NCBI RefSeq assembly: GCF_003606365.2
Contig: NZ_CP031933.2
Span: 1,054,001 to 1,118,000 of the forward strand
DNA from: Companilactobacillus zhachilii
GTDB taxonomy: Bacteria > Bacillota > Bacilli > Lactobacillales > Lactobacillaceae
Reading direction: 5' to 3'
DNA length: 64,000 nucleotides
Both the position numbers and the translations under genes were made by a program. This document shows positions 1 to 7,413 of the stretch, piece after piece. The notes under the pieces are model-generated. The model was not told the DNA's origin and searched no databases. It saw only the letters and a program-made list of their open reading frames with translations. Within the stretch, counting starts at the first letter, position 1. Each line of letters starts with the position of its first letter.

Positions 1-20
1 TCAGGGACGTATTTTTTTTG
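1..20 (+). terminator. 3' end of a probable T-box attenuator of thrS
   Basis: The window opens on what looks like the descending arm of an attenuator hairpin: agggacg followed by a T-rich run. In firmicute T-box leaders the terminator closes with such a GGGACG arm, which pairs with the CGTCCC after the T-box sequence, and thrS is a classic threonyl-tRNA-sensing target. Only the last bases are visible, so the T-box itself is inferred and lies upstream of base 1. Confidence 0.45.
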
Positions 21-48
21 TTATCAAATTTTAGGAGGAAAATAGTCA

Positions 49-2013
49 ATGTCAAAAATCAAGTTAACATTCCCAGATGATTCAGTTAAGGAGTTTGACG
101 AAGGCACTACAACCTTAGACGTTGCTAAGTCAATTAGCACATCTCTAGGTAAAAAAGCTGTTGCTGGTAAATTAAACGACACTTTGGTTGATCTTGAACG
201 TCCAATCAAACAAGATGCCAAAATTGAAATTATTACAGCTGAAGATTCAGAAGATGCACAAAAGGTGCTAAGAAACACTGCTGCTTTAGTATTTGCTGCT
301 GCAGCTAAGAGTTTCAAAGAAGACCTTCACTTCGGTGAAAAACAAGCTAATGACGATGGTTTCTATGTTGATACTGATAGTAAATCAGGTCAAATCAGTG
401 TTGATGAATTAAAAGAAATCACAGCTTTGATGAACAAGATTATCAAGAACAACGATAAGATTGAAAGATCAATGATGGACAAGAAGGACCTTGAAGCAAT
501 GTTTAAGGACGATCCTTACAAGTCATCATTAGTTGCTGCTATTGAATCAGTTCAAATTCCTGTTTACACACTAGATGGATTTGTTGACTTCGGTTATGAT
601 GCCGTACTTACAAACCTTAAAGCTTTGAAACACTTTGAATTACTTTCAGTTGCCGGTGCTTATTGGCAAGGTAAATCAAGTAACCCAATGCTACAAAGAA
701 TTTATGGTACAGCCTTCTACAAGGAAGATGGCCTAAAAGCTGACCTTAAACGTCGTGCAGAAATTAAGGAACGTGACCACAGAACAATCGGCCGTGACCT
801 TGACTTATTCTTCGTTGATCCAGAAGTTGGTGCTGGACTTCCATACTGGATGCCAAATGGTGCTACAATCCGTCGTGTCATCGAAAGATATATCATCGAT
901 AAGGAAGTTGCTTGGGGTTACCAACACGTTTACACACCAATCCTTATGAACTTGAATGCTTATAAGACTTCAGGTCACTGGGATCACTACCGTGAAGACA
1001 TGTTCCCACCAATGGACATGGGTGATGGCGAAATGCTTGAACTACGTCCTATGAACTGTCCTTCACATATCCAAATTTACAACCACCACAACCGTTCATA
1101 CAGAGACTTGCCTCTACGTATCGCTGAACTTGGTATGATGCACAGATATGAAAAATCAGGTGCTTTGTCAGGACTACAACGTGTTCGTGAAATGACTCTA
1201 AATGATGGTCACACATTCGTTGCACTTGACCAAATTCAAGAAGAATTCAAGCGTACACTACAATTGATGGTTGAAGTTTATAAAGACTTTGATATCAACG
1301 ATTACACATTCCGTCTAAGTTATCGTGACCCTGCTAATACAGAGAAGTACTTTGATGACGATGAAATGTGGAACAGATCACAATCAATGCTTAAAGGCGC
1401 TATGGATGACCTTGGTCTTAAGTACTATGAAGCTGAAGGTGAAGCTGCTTTCTATGGTCCAAAACTTGATGTTCAAACTAAGACAGCTCTTGGTAATGAA
1501 GAAACATTATCAACTATCCAATTAGACTTTATGCAACCAGAGAAGTTCCAATTAACATATGTTGGTGCTGATGGTAAGGATCATAGACCAGTTATGATTC
1601 ACCGTGGTATCGTTTCAACTATGGAAAGATTTATTGCTTACCTAATTGAAATTTACAAGGGTGCATTCCCAACATGGTTGGCTCCTACACAAGTACGTAT
1701 CATCCCTGTTAACCAAAAACTTCACACAGATTACGCTAACGAAATTCTTTCAGAATTACGTGCTAAGAATATCCGTGCTGAATTGGATGATCGTGATGAA
1801 AAGATGGGTTACAAGATCCGTGATTCACAAACAATGAAGATTCCATACACAGTTGTTGTTGGTGATGATGAAGCTAAAGACGCCACAGTTTCAGTAAGAA
1901 AATATGGTGAAGAAGATTCAGAATCAGAAAACGCTAAGATGTTTGTTGACAGTGTCGTTGCCGATATTGCTAACTACAGTCGTAAAGACGTTACTGATAA
2001 ATCAGATAAATAA
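49..2013 (+). CDS. thrS: Threonine--tRNA ligase
   Basis: This cytoplasmic class II synthetase charges tRNA-Thr with threonine. The 654-residue product is full length: N-terminal TGS domain (about residues 1-62), editing domain, class II catalytic core and C-terminal anticodon-binding domain. The zinc ligands of the active site are visible as C337 (MNCPSH), H388 (NDGHTF) and H518 (MIHRGI). AGGAGG at 33-38 places the start at ATG 49. The gene stands alone between an apparent T-box attenuator and its own terminator, which fits control by uncharged tRNA-Thr. Identification is secure. Confidence 0.97.
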   Translation: MSKIKLTFPDDSVKEFDEGTTTLDVAKSISTSLGKKAVAGKLNDTLVDLERPIKQDAKIEIITAEDSEDAQKVLRNTAALVFAAAAKSFKEDLHFGEKQANDDGFYVDTDSKSGQISVDELKEITALMNKIIKNNDKIERSMMDKKDLEAMFKDDPYKSSLVAAIESVQIPVYTLDGFVDFGYDAVLTNLKALKHFELLSVAGAYWQGKSSNPMLQRIYGTAFYKEDGLKADLKRRAEIKERDHRTIGRDLDLFFVDPEVGAGLPYWMPNGATIRRVIERYIIDKEVAWGYQHVYTPILMNLNAYKTSGHWDHYREDMFPPMDMGDGEMLELRPMNCPSHIQIYNHHNRSYRDLPLRIAELGMMHRYEKSGALSGLQRVREMTLNDGHTFVALDQIQEEFKRTLQLMVEVYKDFDINDYTFRLSYRDPANTEKYFDDDEMWNRSQSMLKGAMDDLGLKYYEAEGEAAFYGPKLDVQTKTALGNEETLSTIQLDFMQPEKFQLTYVGADGKDHRPVMIHRGIVSTMERFIAYLIEIYKGAFPTWLAPTQVRIIPVNQKLHTDYANEILSELRAKNIRAELDDRDEKMGYKIRDSQTMKIPYTVVVGDDEAKDATVSVRKYGEEDSESENAKMFVDSVVADIANYSRKDVTDKSDK

Positions 2014-2030
2014 TGATTATTAAATAGTAA

Positions 2031-2068
2031 AATCCGGAACAGTCAATTGATTGTTCTGGATTTTTTTT
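2031..2068 (+). terminator. Rho-independent terminator of thrS
   Basis: An 11-bp stem (aatccggaaca / tgttctggatt, one G-U pair) with a 9-base loop is followed by eight T. It begins 17 bases after the thrS stop codon, so thrS is a single-gene unit. Confidence 0.85.
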
Positions 2069-2078
2069 GTTTCAATAT

Positions 2079-2253
2079 GCCGCCTACAAGAGTAAAAAAT
2101 TGAGGTTGCTATGGGGACCGGTCGGAGCCAAGGTCTCCAACCTCGATTTTGAGCCTTGCAAAAACCGCAAGTCTCAAAAGTCGTCCCGTGGTGTAAGCAC
2201 TAAAGTGCTAACACCACCTTCATAGCAACCTCAATTTTTACTCTTTCCGGCTA
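2079..2253 (+). repeat. Structured repeat unit, locus 1
   Basis: This is one copy of the dispersed unit described in the findings. It starts GCCGCCT and ends CCGGCTA. P1 arms (agagtaaaaa... and ...tttttactct) pair over about 24 bp with one bulged base. Inside are P2 (GGTCGGAG / CTCCAACC, loop CCAAGGT), P3 (GAGCCTTGC / GCAAGTCTC) and P4 (a GTGGTGT stem with loop CTAAAG). It follows the thrS terminator directly. No protein is encoded: open frames through it are by-products of the palindromes. Confidence 0.85.
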
Positions 2254-2306
2254 GGTTCTTTCTTCAAATGAATTTGATAAGTGTATTTCCAAATTAAAAA
2301 AAATGT

Positions 2307-2323
2307 CCGATTCTGGAGACGGC
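2307..2323 (+). repeat. Right-end remnant of the repeat, locus 1
   Basis: CCGATTCTGGAGACGGC here equals the outer end of the complete right-hand unit at 12857-12873. It lies 53 bases beyond the locus 1 unit in the orientation expected of a right terminus, so the composite seems to have lost its right unit except for this end. The flanks aatATGCCG and CGGCATatt extend the inverted repeat outwards. Confidence 0.6.
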
Positions 2324-2431
2324 ATATTTAAACACAAACTTAATATAAAGAACAAAAATATTATGTAACATCCAAATTTATGTCTATAATAGATATGGTT
2401 TGAAATTAAGCAAAGAAGGCATAAATAAATT

Positions 2432-2755
2432 ATGGATGAAAAAAGTAATAATTTAATAAAAAGTTTGGGTGCCGCTTATAACAATCAAATGATTAAAAAT
2501 AATGCAGAACTAAAAAAGGCTGTTGAAGAATGTGCCCGACCTTTGATGGGTAATAATGATGATAAAGTTTACTTTGAAGTCATTGCTAAGTTATCCCACT
2601 GTGTTGTTAATTATTATCAAGCAAGTAGGGAAGAGGTCCCTGAAGAAATCAAGGCTATTTATGAACAAATTCAAAAAGATGTTCCTGCTAAGAGTGTTGT
2701 GGGTAAGAGGTTACGTAGACAATTTAAAGATGATAAGTTAGCATCAATTTTGTGA
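2432..2755 (+). CDS. Small helical protein, possibly a bacteriocin immunity protein
   Basis: The 107-residue, highly charged protein has no signal or membrane segment. Its length, helical character and the motif AKLSHCVVNYY followed by an E-rich stretch and IYEQIQK recall the enterocin A immunity family (PF08951), four-helix cytoplasmic proteins that protect a producer from class IIa bacteriocins. No bacteriocin precursor or exporter lies nearby, so it would be an orphan immunity gene. AAGAAGG at 2413-2419 serves ATG 2432; TATAAT at 2385-2390 is a candidate -10. The family assignment rests on pattern only. Confidence 0.45.
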   Translation: MDEKSNNLIKSLGAAYNNQMIKNNAELKKAVEECARPLMGNNDDKVYFEVIAKLSHCVVNYYQASREEVPEEIKAIYEQIQKDVPAKSVVGKRLRRQFKDDKLASIL

Positions 2756-2773
2756 TAAGTTTCTACCTATATA

Positions 2774-2806
2774 AAGGAATCTCTTAAATGAAGATTCCTT
2801 TTTTTG
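2774..2806 (+). terminator. Rho-independent terminator
   Basis: A 9-bp perfect stem (aaggaatct / agattcctt) with a 9-base loop and a T run ends the small gene at 2432-2755. Confidence 0.85.
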
Positions 2807-2932
2807 TTTTAGCAATTGTTGATAGTCTGATTAAATAGAATGGGTTTTAAATATTTGTAAGTAGTTATAAATTATGCTAAATTGGATGTATTGAAATCTT
2901 CAACAAACTAACCGAAAAGTTTTTCTATTGTA

Positions 2933-2961
2933 TTGACAGAATAGGACTTTGTTGGTATAGT
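2933..2961 (+). promoter_or_regulatory. Promoter of the infC-rpmI-rplT operon
   Basis: TTGACA at 2933-2938 and TATAGT at 2956-2961 are separated by 17 bases, a near-consensus vegetative promoter. It lies directly upstream of the structured leader, so transcription should start near 2968. Confidence 0.8.
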
Positions 2962-2967
2962 TAATAA

Positions 2968-3080
2968 CTGTTGAGATTAAGCAGAAGCGCCCGCTTCTCA
3001 CCTATGCAATTGCCTCTAGGTTAATACGATTACGTAGATAATTATAGTGGGCATGCTTGTGCAGCCCGCTTTTTTTTGTG
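2968..3080 (+). promoter_or_regulatory. L20-type ribosomal protein leader with attenuator
   Basis: The 140-base untranslated leader of infC-rpmI-rplT contains a paired region (gaagcg...cgcttc) and ends in a terminator hairpin at 3047-3069 (GTGGGC / GCCCGC, inner TGC / GCA) followed by eight T, about 30 bases before the infC ribosome site. In Bacillus subtilis the equivalent leader is bound by free L20, which favours premature termination. Position, terminator and operon content match that system. The L20-binding fold itself was not verified by alignment. Confidence 0.75.
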
Positions 3081-3108
3081 GGTTAAATTACTCCGGAGGT
3101 GACTACTC

Positions 3109-3642
3109 ATAGCAAGAGATTTATTAATAAATGATCAAATACGTGCTAAAGAAGTACGACTAATTTCTGAAAATGGTGATCAAGTTGGTGTTAAGCCAAA
3201 AGCTGAAGCACAACGTTTAGCTGAAGCAGCTAATATGGACTTAGTTCTAATGTCACCAGGTGCTAAACCACCTGTTGCCAGAATTATGGACTATGGTAAG
3301 TATAAGTTTGATCTTCAAAAGAAAGATAGAGAAGCACGTAAAAAACAGAAAACTGTTAGTCTTAAGGAAGTACGATTGAGTCCAACTATTGAAGAAAACG
3401 ACTTCAATACTAAGCTTAATAATGCTCGCAAGTTCTTGGCTAAAGGTGATAAGGTCAAAGTTTCTCTTCGCTTTAAGGGTAGAGCAATCACTCATAAAGA
3501 GATAGGTAAGGAAGTCCTAGACCGTGTTGCTGAAAAGACCAAGGATGTTGCTACGGTAACTACAAGGCCTAAAATGGACGGTCGTAGTATGTTCTTAATG
3601 CTTGATCCAATTAACGCAAAAGATAACAAAAAGAAGAAATAG
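3109..3642 (+). CDS. infC: Translation initiation factor IF-3 (AUA start)
   Basis: IF-3 binds the 30S subunit, blocks premature joining of 50S and proofreads start codon and initiator tRNA. Reading from ATA at 3109 gives 177 residues beginning [18 protein letters not shown], the normal N-terminal domain, followed by the C-terminal domain ([40 protein letters not shown]). The first in-frame ATG (3235) would remove about 42 conserved residues. GGAGGTGA at 3095-3102 is ideally spaced for ATA 3109. Non-AUG starts are typical of infC and let IF-3 repress its own synthesis. First gene of infC-rpmI-rplT. Confidence 0.95.
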   Translation: MARDLLINDQIRAKEVRLISENGDQVGVKPKAEAQRLAEAANMDLVLMSPGAKPPVARIMDYGKYKFDLQKKDREARKKQKTVSLKEVRLSPTIEENDFNTKLNNARKFLAKGDKVKVSLRFKGRAITHKEIGKEVLDRVAEKTKDVATVTTRPKMDGRSMFLMLDPINAKDNKKKK

Positions 3643-3656
3643 TGGAGGGATTTTCA

Positions 3657-3854
3657 ATGCCTAAACAAAAGACACACCGCGCATCAGCAAAGAGATTTAA
3701 GAAGACTGCTAATGGTGGTTGGAAGAGAATGCATGCTTACACAAGTCACCGTTTCCACGGTAAGACAAAGAAGCAACGTCGCCAATTGGCTAAGCCAGGT
3801 ATGGTCAGCTCAAGTGATATGAAACGTATCAAACAAATGTTAGCTACATACTAA
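3657..3854 (+). CDS. rpmI: Large ribosomal subunit protein bL35
   Basis: This 65-residue basic protein ([25 protein letters not shown]) is a 50S component. GGAGGG at 3644-3649 fixes ATG 3657; an in-frame start at 3642 would only prepend non-conserved residues. The infC stop lies 14 bases upstream, so the genes are co-transcribed and probably co-regulated with rplT through the upstream leader. Confidence 0.97.
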   Translation: MPKQKTHRASAKRFKKTANGGWKRMHAYTSHRFHGKTKKQRRQLAKPGMVSSSDMKRIKQMLATY

Positions 3855-3889
3855 TTAATTATTTTTTATAATCAAAAGGAGGAGTCATT

Positions 3890-4246
3890 ATGCCACGTGT
3901 AAAAGGTGGAACAGTAACTCGCAAACGTCGTAAGAAAGTTTTAAAATTAGCTAAGGGATATCGTGGTTCAAAACATATCACTTTTAAAGCAGCACATACT
4001 CAAATCATGGTTTCATACCGTTACGCATTCCGTGATCGTCGCCAAGTTAAGCGCGATTTCCGTAAGATTTGGATTGCTAGAATTAATGCTGCTGCAAGAA
4101 TGAACGAAATCAGTTACAGCAAGTTAATGCATGGTTTGAAATTAGCTAATGTTGACATCAACCGTAAGATGCTAGCTCAAATCGCTATTGAAGATCCAAA
4201 GGCATTCACAAGTTTAGTAGATACAGCTAAGAAAGCTTTAGCTTAA
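3890..4246 (+). CDS. rplT: Large ribosomal subunit protein bL20
   Basis: The 118-residue protein begins [15 protein letters not shown] and carries the [21 protein letters not shown] stretch of bL20. It nucleates early 50S assembly on 23S rRNA and, in Bacillus, feeds back on its own operon leader. AAGGAGG lies at 3874-3882. It is the last gene of infC-rpmI-rplT and is followed by a strong terminator. Confidence 0.98.
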   Translation: MPRVKGGTVTRKRRKKVLKLAKGYRGSKHITFKAAHTQIMVSYRYAFRDRRQVKRDFRKIWIARINAAARMNEISYSKLMHGLKLANVDINRKMLAQIAIEDPKAFTSLVDTAKKALA

Positions 4247-4252
4247 TTTTTT

Positions 4253-4288
4253 AAAACGTAATTTGGATAACCCCAAATTACGTTTTTT
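4253..4288 (+). terminator. Rho-independent terminator of infC-rpmI-rplT
   Basis: A long perfect stem (aaaacgtaatttgg / ccaaattacgtttt) with a short loop and trailing T run starts 7 bases after the rplT stop. Confidence 0.9.
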
Positions 4289-4318
4289 TACTAATTCGCA
4301 AAGATGAGGATTAAATTA

Positions 4319-4846
4319 ATGTTTAAACCGTATATTATGCTTGATAAGATCACTGATATCAATGTTGAAGATCTAAAAGAACTTGGTATCACAACTATCA
4401 TGACAGATTTGGATAATACTCTTTTGCCATGGAATAGTAACGAATATGATTTATCACTCCGTAAATGGCTTAATCTAATGGCCCAAAATGATATAGAAGT
4501 TATGATCGTGTCTAACAACAGTTATGAGCGAGTGGAAAAAGCCGTCAGTGAGTTACCCGTCAGCATCGTAGCTCGGGCTGTAAAACCATTGCCATTCGTG
4601 ATCATGAAGCACATTAAAAAAGAAAATATCGACCCTAAAAATGTTTTATTTGTCGGGGATCAAGTTATGACTGATGTTTTAGCTGGAAATATGGCTAAAT
4701 TAAAAACAGTTTTGGTCAAGCCGCTTGTTGATACAGATGCAAAGAAAACCCGCGTTAATAGATTTTTTGAGCGTCCGATTCTAAAAATAGAACAAAAGCG
4801 TGATAAGAATTTATATTGGAAGGATTCATTAAATGACAGAAAATGA
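4319..4846 (+). CDS. yqeG: YqeG-family HAD phosphatase
   Basis: The protein of about 175 residues belongs to the HAD superfamily subfamily IIIA (YqeG), with the nucleophile motif TDLDNTLLPW, the second motif IVSNNS and the third motif VGDQVMTDVLAGN. Its substrate in bacteria is not established. GAGGA at 4306-4310 is well placed for ATG 4319; an in-frame ATG at 4304 has no ribosome site. The last 14 bases overlap yqeH, so the two are translationally coupled. The neighbourhood with yqeH, yhbY, nadD, yqeK and rsfS is conserved in Firmicutes and rich in ribosome-assembly genes. Confidence 0.9.
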   Translation: MFKPYIMLDKITDINVEDLKELGITTIMTDLDNTLLPWNSNEYDLSLRKWLNLMAQNDIEVMIVSNNSYERVEKAVSELPVSIVARAVKPLPFVIMKHIKKENIDPKNVLFVGDQVMTDVLAGNMAKLKTVLVKPLVDTDAKKTRVNRFFERPILKIEQKRDKNLYWKDSLNDRK

Positions 4847-5957
4847 TGAAAAGTTGTACTGCATGGGATGCGGTGCACAAATTCAAACTGAGGATAAAGA
4901 TAAGCCAGGTTATGTTCAAGCTTCAACTTTAAAGAAGTATCTTGAAGATGATGGCGATGAGGAAAAAGAACTCTTTTGTAAGAGATGTTTCCGTCTTCGT
5001 AATTACAATGAAATCACTGATGTTGATGTGTCAGATGACGACTTTTTGAAGTTGTTAGATTCAATTGCTGATGAGGATGCATTGGTAGTGAACGTTGTCG
5101 ATATCTTTGACTATGAAGGTAGTGTTATCCCTGGTTTGCAACGCTTTGTTGGTGACAAAAAGATTCTAGTTGTCGGTAATAAAGTTGATTTATTGCCTAA
5201 TTCAGTTAATAACAACCGCTTATTGAACTGGTTGCAACAAAAGAGTAAGGAAAATGGTATCAAGTCAGTTGACCAGATTATGGTTTCTGCAGTTAAGGGA
5301 ACTAATGTCGATAAATTGATGGACATGATCGAAAAATATCGTGATGGTAAAGATGTTTATGTTGTCGGAACTACTAATACTGGTAAATCAACTTTGATCA
5401 ACCGTATTATCAGTGCTAGAACTGATGTGAAAGATTTAATCACGACTTCAAGATTCCCCGGAACGACACTAGATCAAATTGATATTCCTTTGGATGATGG
5501 TCACAACTTGATTGATACACCCGGAATCATTCACCGTTACCAACTAGCACATTTTCTAAATGCTAATGATTTGAAGACTGTGACACCAAAGAAACCTTTG
5601 CGTCCAGCAACCTTCCAATTACGCGATAATCAAACTATTTTTGTGGCAGGACTAGCTCGGTTTGATTTTCTAAATGAACGTACGAACGCAACCTTCTACG
5701 TTACCCAAGGATTGCCACTTCATAGAACCAAGACCGCTAACGCCGATGAATTTTATAAAAAACATTTAGGCGATATTTTAACACCACCAACCGATATCAA
5801 AGAATTTCCTGAGTTTAAGAGCCAAATTTTCTCAGCCCATGAAAAGTCAGATATCGTTATTTACGGTTTAGGTTGGTTAACAATTCCCGCCGGAACAAAA
5901 GTGAAAGCTTATGTTCCAGATGGAGTTCGTGTTTCAATTAGAAACGCAATTATTTAA
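4833..5957 (+). CDS. yqeH: Ribosome biogenesis GTPase YqeH
   Basis: This circularly permuted GTPase is needed for 30S assembly in Bacillus. A zinc finger (C10, C13, C49, C52) precedes the permuted G domain: NKVD (G4, 116-119) and SAV (G5) come before the P-loop GTTNTGKST (179-187) and DTPG (228-231). The C-terminal part is the predicted nucleic-acid-binding region. 374 residues is the usual length. It overlaps yqeG by 14 bases; yhbY follows after 10 bases. Confidence 0.95.
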   Translation: MTENDEKLYCMGCGAQIQTEDKDKPGYVQASTLKKYLEDDGDEEKELFCKRCFRLRNYNEITDVDVSDDDFLKLLDSIADEDALVVNVVDIFDYEGSVIPGLQRFVGDKKILVVGNKVDLLPNSVNNNRLLNWLQQKSKENGIKSVDQIMVSAVKGTNVDKLMDMIEKYRDGKDVYVVGTTNTGKSTLINRIISARTDVKDLITTSRFPGTTLDQIDIPLDDGHNLIDTPGIIHRYQLAHFLNANDLKTVTPKKPLRPATFQLRDNQTIFVAGLARFDFLNERTNATFYVTQGLPLHRTKTANADEFYKKHLGDILTPPTDIKEFPEFKSQIFSAHEKSDIVIYGLGWLTIPAGTKVKAYVPDGVRVSIRNAII

Positions 5958-5967
5958 GGAGAATTAC

Positions 5968-6282
5968 ATGATTATTAAAGGAAAAAAGAACCGTTACTTG
6001 AGAAGTCAAGCAGCCACAATGAAACCGGCACTCCAAGTTGGACGTGAAGGAATCACTGAAAATCTTTTGAATCAATTTGAAGTTTTGATTGAAAAGAATG
6101 AACTTATTAAGATTTCACTTTTACAAAATACTAGAGTGGAACCTCAAGATATGATTGATGCATTAACTGAGTTTGATGCAAACATCGTTCCAATCCAAAC
6201 AATCGGTTCAAAGATGATTTTTTATAAGAAAGCTTCAAAAATTAAAAATCGTAAGTATTCGGTTGAACTAGAGAAGATGTAA
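5968..6282 (+). CDS. yhbY: YhbY-type CRM-domain RNA-binding protein
   Basis: The 104-residue protein is a single CRM domain (KNRYLRSQAATMKPALQVGREGIT), a family that binds pre-50S particles. AAGGAG at 5955-5960 overlaps the yqeH stop and selects ATG 5968. It ends the yqeG-yqeH-yhbY run. No ordinary terminator follows: the structured repeat of locus 2 begins 4 bases after the stop codon, so that hairpin may end the transcript. Confidence 0.93.
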   Translation: MIIKGKKNRYLRSQAATMKPALQVGREGITENLLNQFEVLIEKNELIKISLLQNTRVEPQDMIDALTEFDANIVPIQTIGSKMIFYKKASKIKNRKYSVELEKM

Positions 6283-6286
6283 TTGG

Positions 6287-6464
6287 GCCGCCTGCGGGCA
6301 AGACAAAAACTTAGTCTGCTGTGGGACCGCCTTGAGCCAAGGTCTCAAGGCTCGATTTTGAGCTTTGCAGAGTTCGCAAATCTCAAAATACGTCCATTCT
6401 GTAAGGACTAAAGTCCTAACAGAATTTTCACTGCTGACTAAGTTTCTGTCTTGCCCTCCGGCTA
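6287..6464 (+). repeat. Structured repeat unit, locus 2 left
   Basis: The forward unit runs from GCCGCC to CGGCTA. P1 pairs gggcaagaca... with ...tgtcttgccc with a few mismatches. P2 is GCCTTGAG / CTCAAGGC with loop CCAAGGT. P3 is GAGCTTTGC / GCAAATCTC. P4 is ATTCTGTAAGGAC / GTCCTAACAGAAT with loop TAAA. P2 and P4 differ in sequence from the other units but keep their pairing. Confidence 0.85.
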
Positions 6465-6523
6465 GGGTATTTGTTAATTTGAATGTGTTAACTTTATTCA
6501 AATTGATTCAAAATAACCTTAAT

Positions 6524-6552
6524 TTGACGGATAGTTGAAAAAACAATGTGAT
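6524..6552 (+). promoter_or_regulatory. Candidate promoter for nadD inside the composite spacer
   Basis: TTGACG at 6524-6529 and TGTGAT at 6547-6552 are 17 bases apart, inside the spacer between the two inverted units. Nothing better is visible before nadD. If used, the nadD transcript would begin with the whole reverse unit as a folded 5' untranslated region. The -10 is a weak match. Confidence 0.35.
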
Positions 6553-6556
6553 AACT

Positions 6557-6743
6557 TAGTCGGAGGGAACGATAGTGGTTGAAGTCTGCCGTGAAGGTGG
6601 TGTTAGAACGGTGATTTTCCGTTCTTACAGCACGGACGTCTTTTGAAACTCGCGGTTTGTGCGAGGTTCAAAAGCGAGGTGAGAGACCTTGGCTCGAACC
6701 GGTCCCACGGCAGACTTCAACCACTATCGTTCCCGGAGACGGC
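6557..6743 (-). repeat. Structured repeat unit, locus 2 right (29-bp perfect P1)
   Basis: The reverse-oriented unit runs from TAGTCGG to GGAGACGGC. Its P1 arms, 6565-6593 and 6706-6734, form a perfect 29-bp inverted repeat whose sequence is unrelated to the other units. The P4 stem carries a longer loop here. The P2 stem is less perfect than usual. Confidence 0.85.
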
Positions 6744-6765
6744 ATTCTTAAACTAAATTTAAGTG

Positions 6766-7413
6766 ATGAAAATTATGAATACTCAAAAACAATTATTAAC
6801 TAAAGCAAAATTAGAATTTCATAGTAACTTGCCTAAACGTCATGTTGGTATTTTGGGTGGAACTTTTAATCCGATTCATCTGGGTCACTTGGTGATTGCG
6901 GATCAAGTTTATGAGCAACTTTGTTTGGATAAGGTACTCTTTTTGCCTGATAAAATTCCACCTCATCGTGGGGTGAAAAAGGCGATACCAACGATTGATA
7001 CTAATGATCGTATCGAAATGATTAAGTTAGCCATTCGTGATAATATGCATTTTGATTTGGATCTAACTGATATTCGTCGTGGCGGGGTTAGTTATACTTA
7101 TGACACGATTAAAATGTTGAAAGATTTGAATCCTAATACGGAGTATTACTTTATTATTGGTGGCGACATGGTGGAAAATTTGCCTAAGTGGTCACATATT
7201 GATGAATTAGTACAAATGGTTCATTTTGTTGGAGTTTGTCGAAAAGGTTTTGAGAAAAAGTCAAACTATCCTATACTTTGGGTAAATACTCCTGAGCTTG
7301 AGATTAGTTCGAGTATGATTCGCGAACGCATTCAAAAGGGACAGTCGGTCAAGTACCTTGTTCCTGATGATGTGGCGTGGTATATAAAGGATAGGGGACT
7401 TTATAATGGCTGA
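6766..7413 (+). CDS. nadD: Nicotinate-nucleotide adenylyltransferase
   Basis: NadD transfers AMP from ATP to nicotinate mononucleotide in NAD synthesis. The nucleotidyltransferase motif GGTFNPIHLGHL and the C-terminal ISSSMIRERI are present, and the length (215 residues) is typical. The start is uncertain: GTG 6763, ATG 6766 and ATG 6775 are possible and none has a clear ribosome site, the nearest GGAG being in the repeat end some 28 bases upstream. It overlaps yqeK by 8 bases and heads the nadD-yqeK-rsfS-yqeM-tmcAL-yceD operon. Confidence 0.93.
   Translation: MKIMNTQKQLLTKAKLEFHSNLPKRHVGILGGTFNPIHLGHLVIADQVYEQLCLDKVLFLPDKIPPHRGVKKAIPTIDTNDRIEMIKLAIRDNMHFDLDLTDIRRGGVSYTYDTIKMLKDLNPNTEYYFIIGGDMVENLPKWSHIDELVQMVHFVGVCRKGFEKKSNYPILWVNTPELEISSSMIRERIQKGQSVKYLVPDDVAWYIKDRGLYNG

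Larger units (their letters stand above)
6287..6743. mobile_element. Composite inverted-pair element, locus 2
   Basis: Two structured units face each other (6287-6464 forward, 6557-6743 reverse) round a 92-base AT-rich spacer. The outer ends are inverted repeats, GCCGCCTGCGGG and CCCGGAGACGGC. This gives a 457-bp, MITE-like unit with no coding sequence, filling nearly all of the gap between yhbY and nadD. Mobility is inferred from dispersal and end structure; no flanking target duplication is obvious. Confidence 0.5.
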
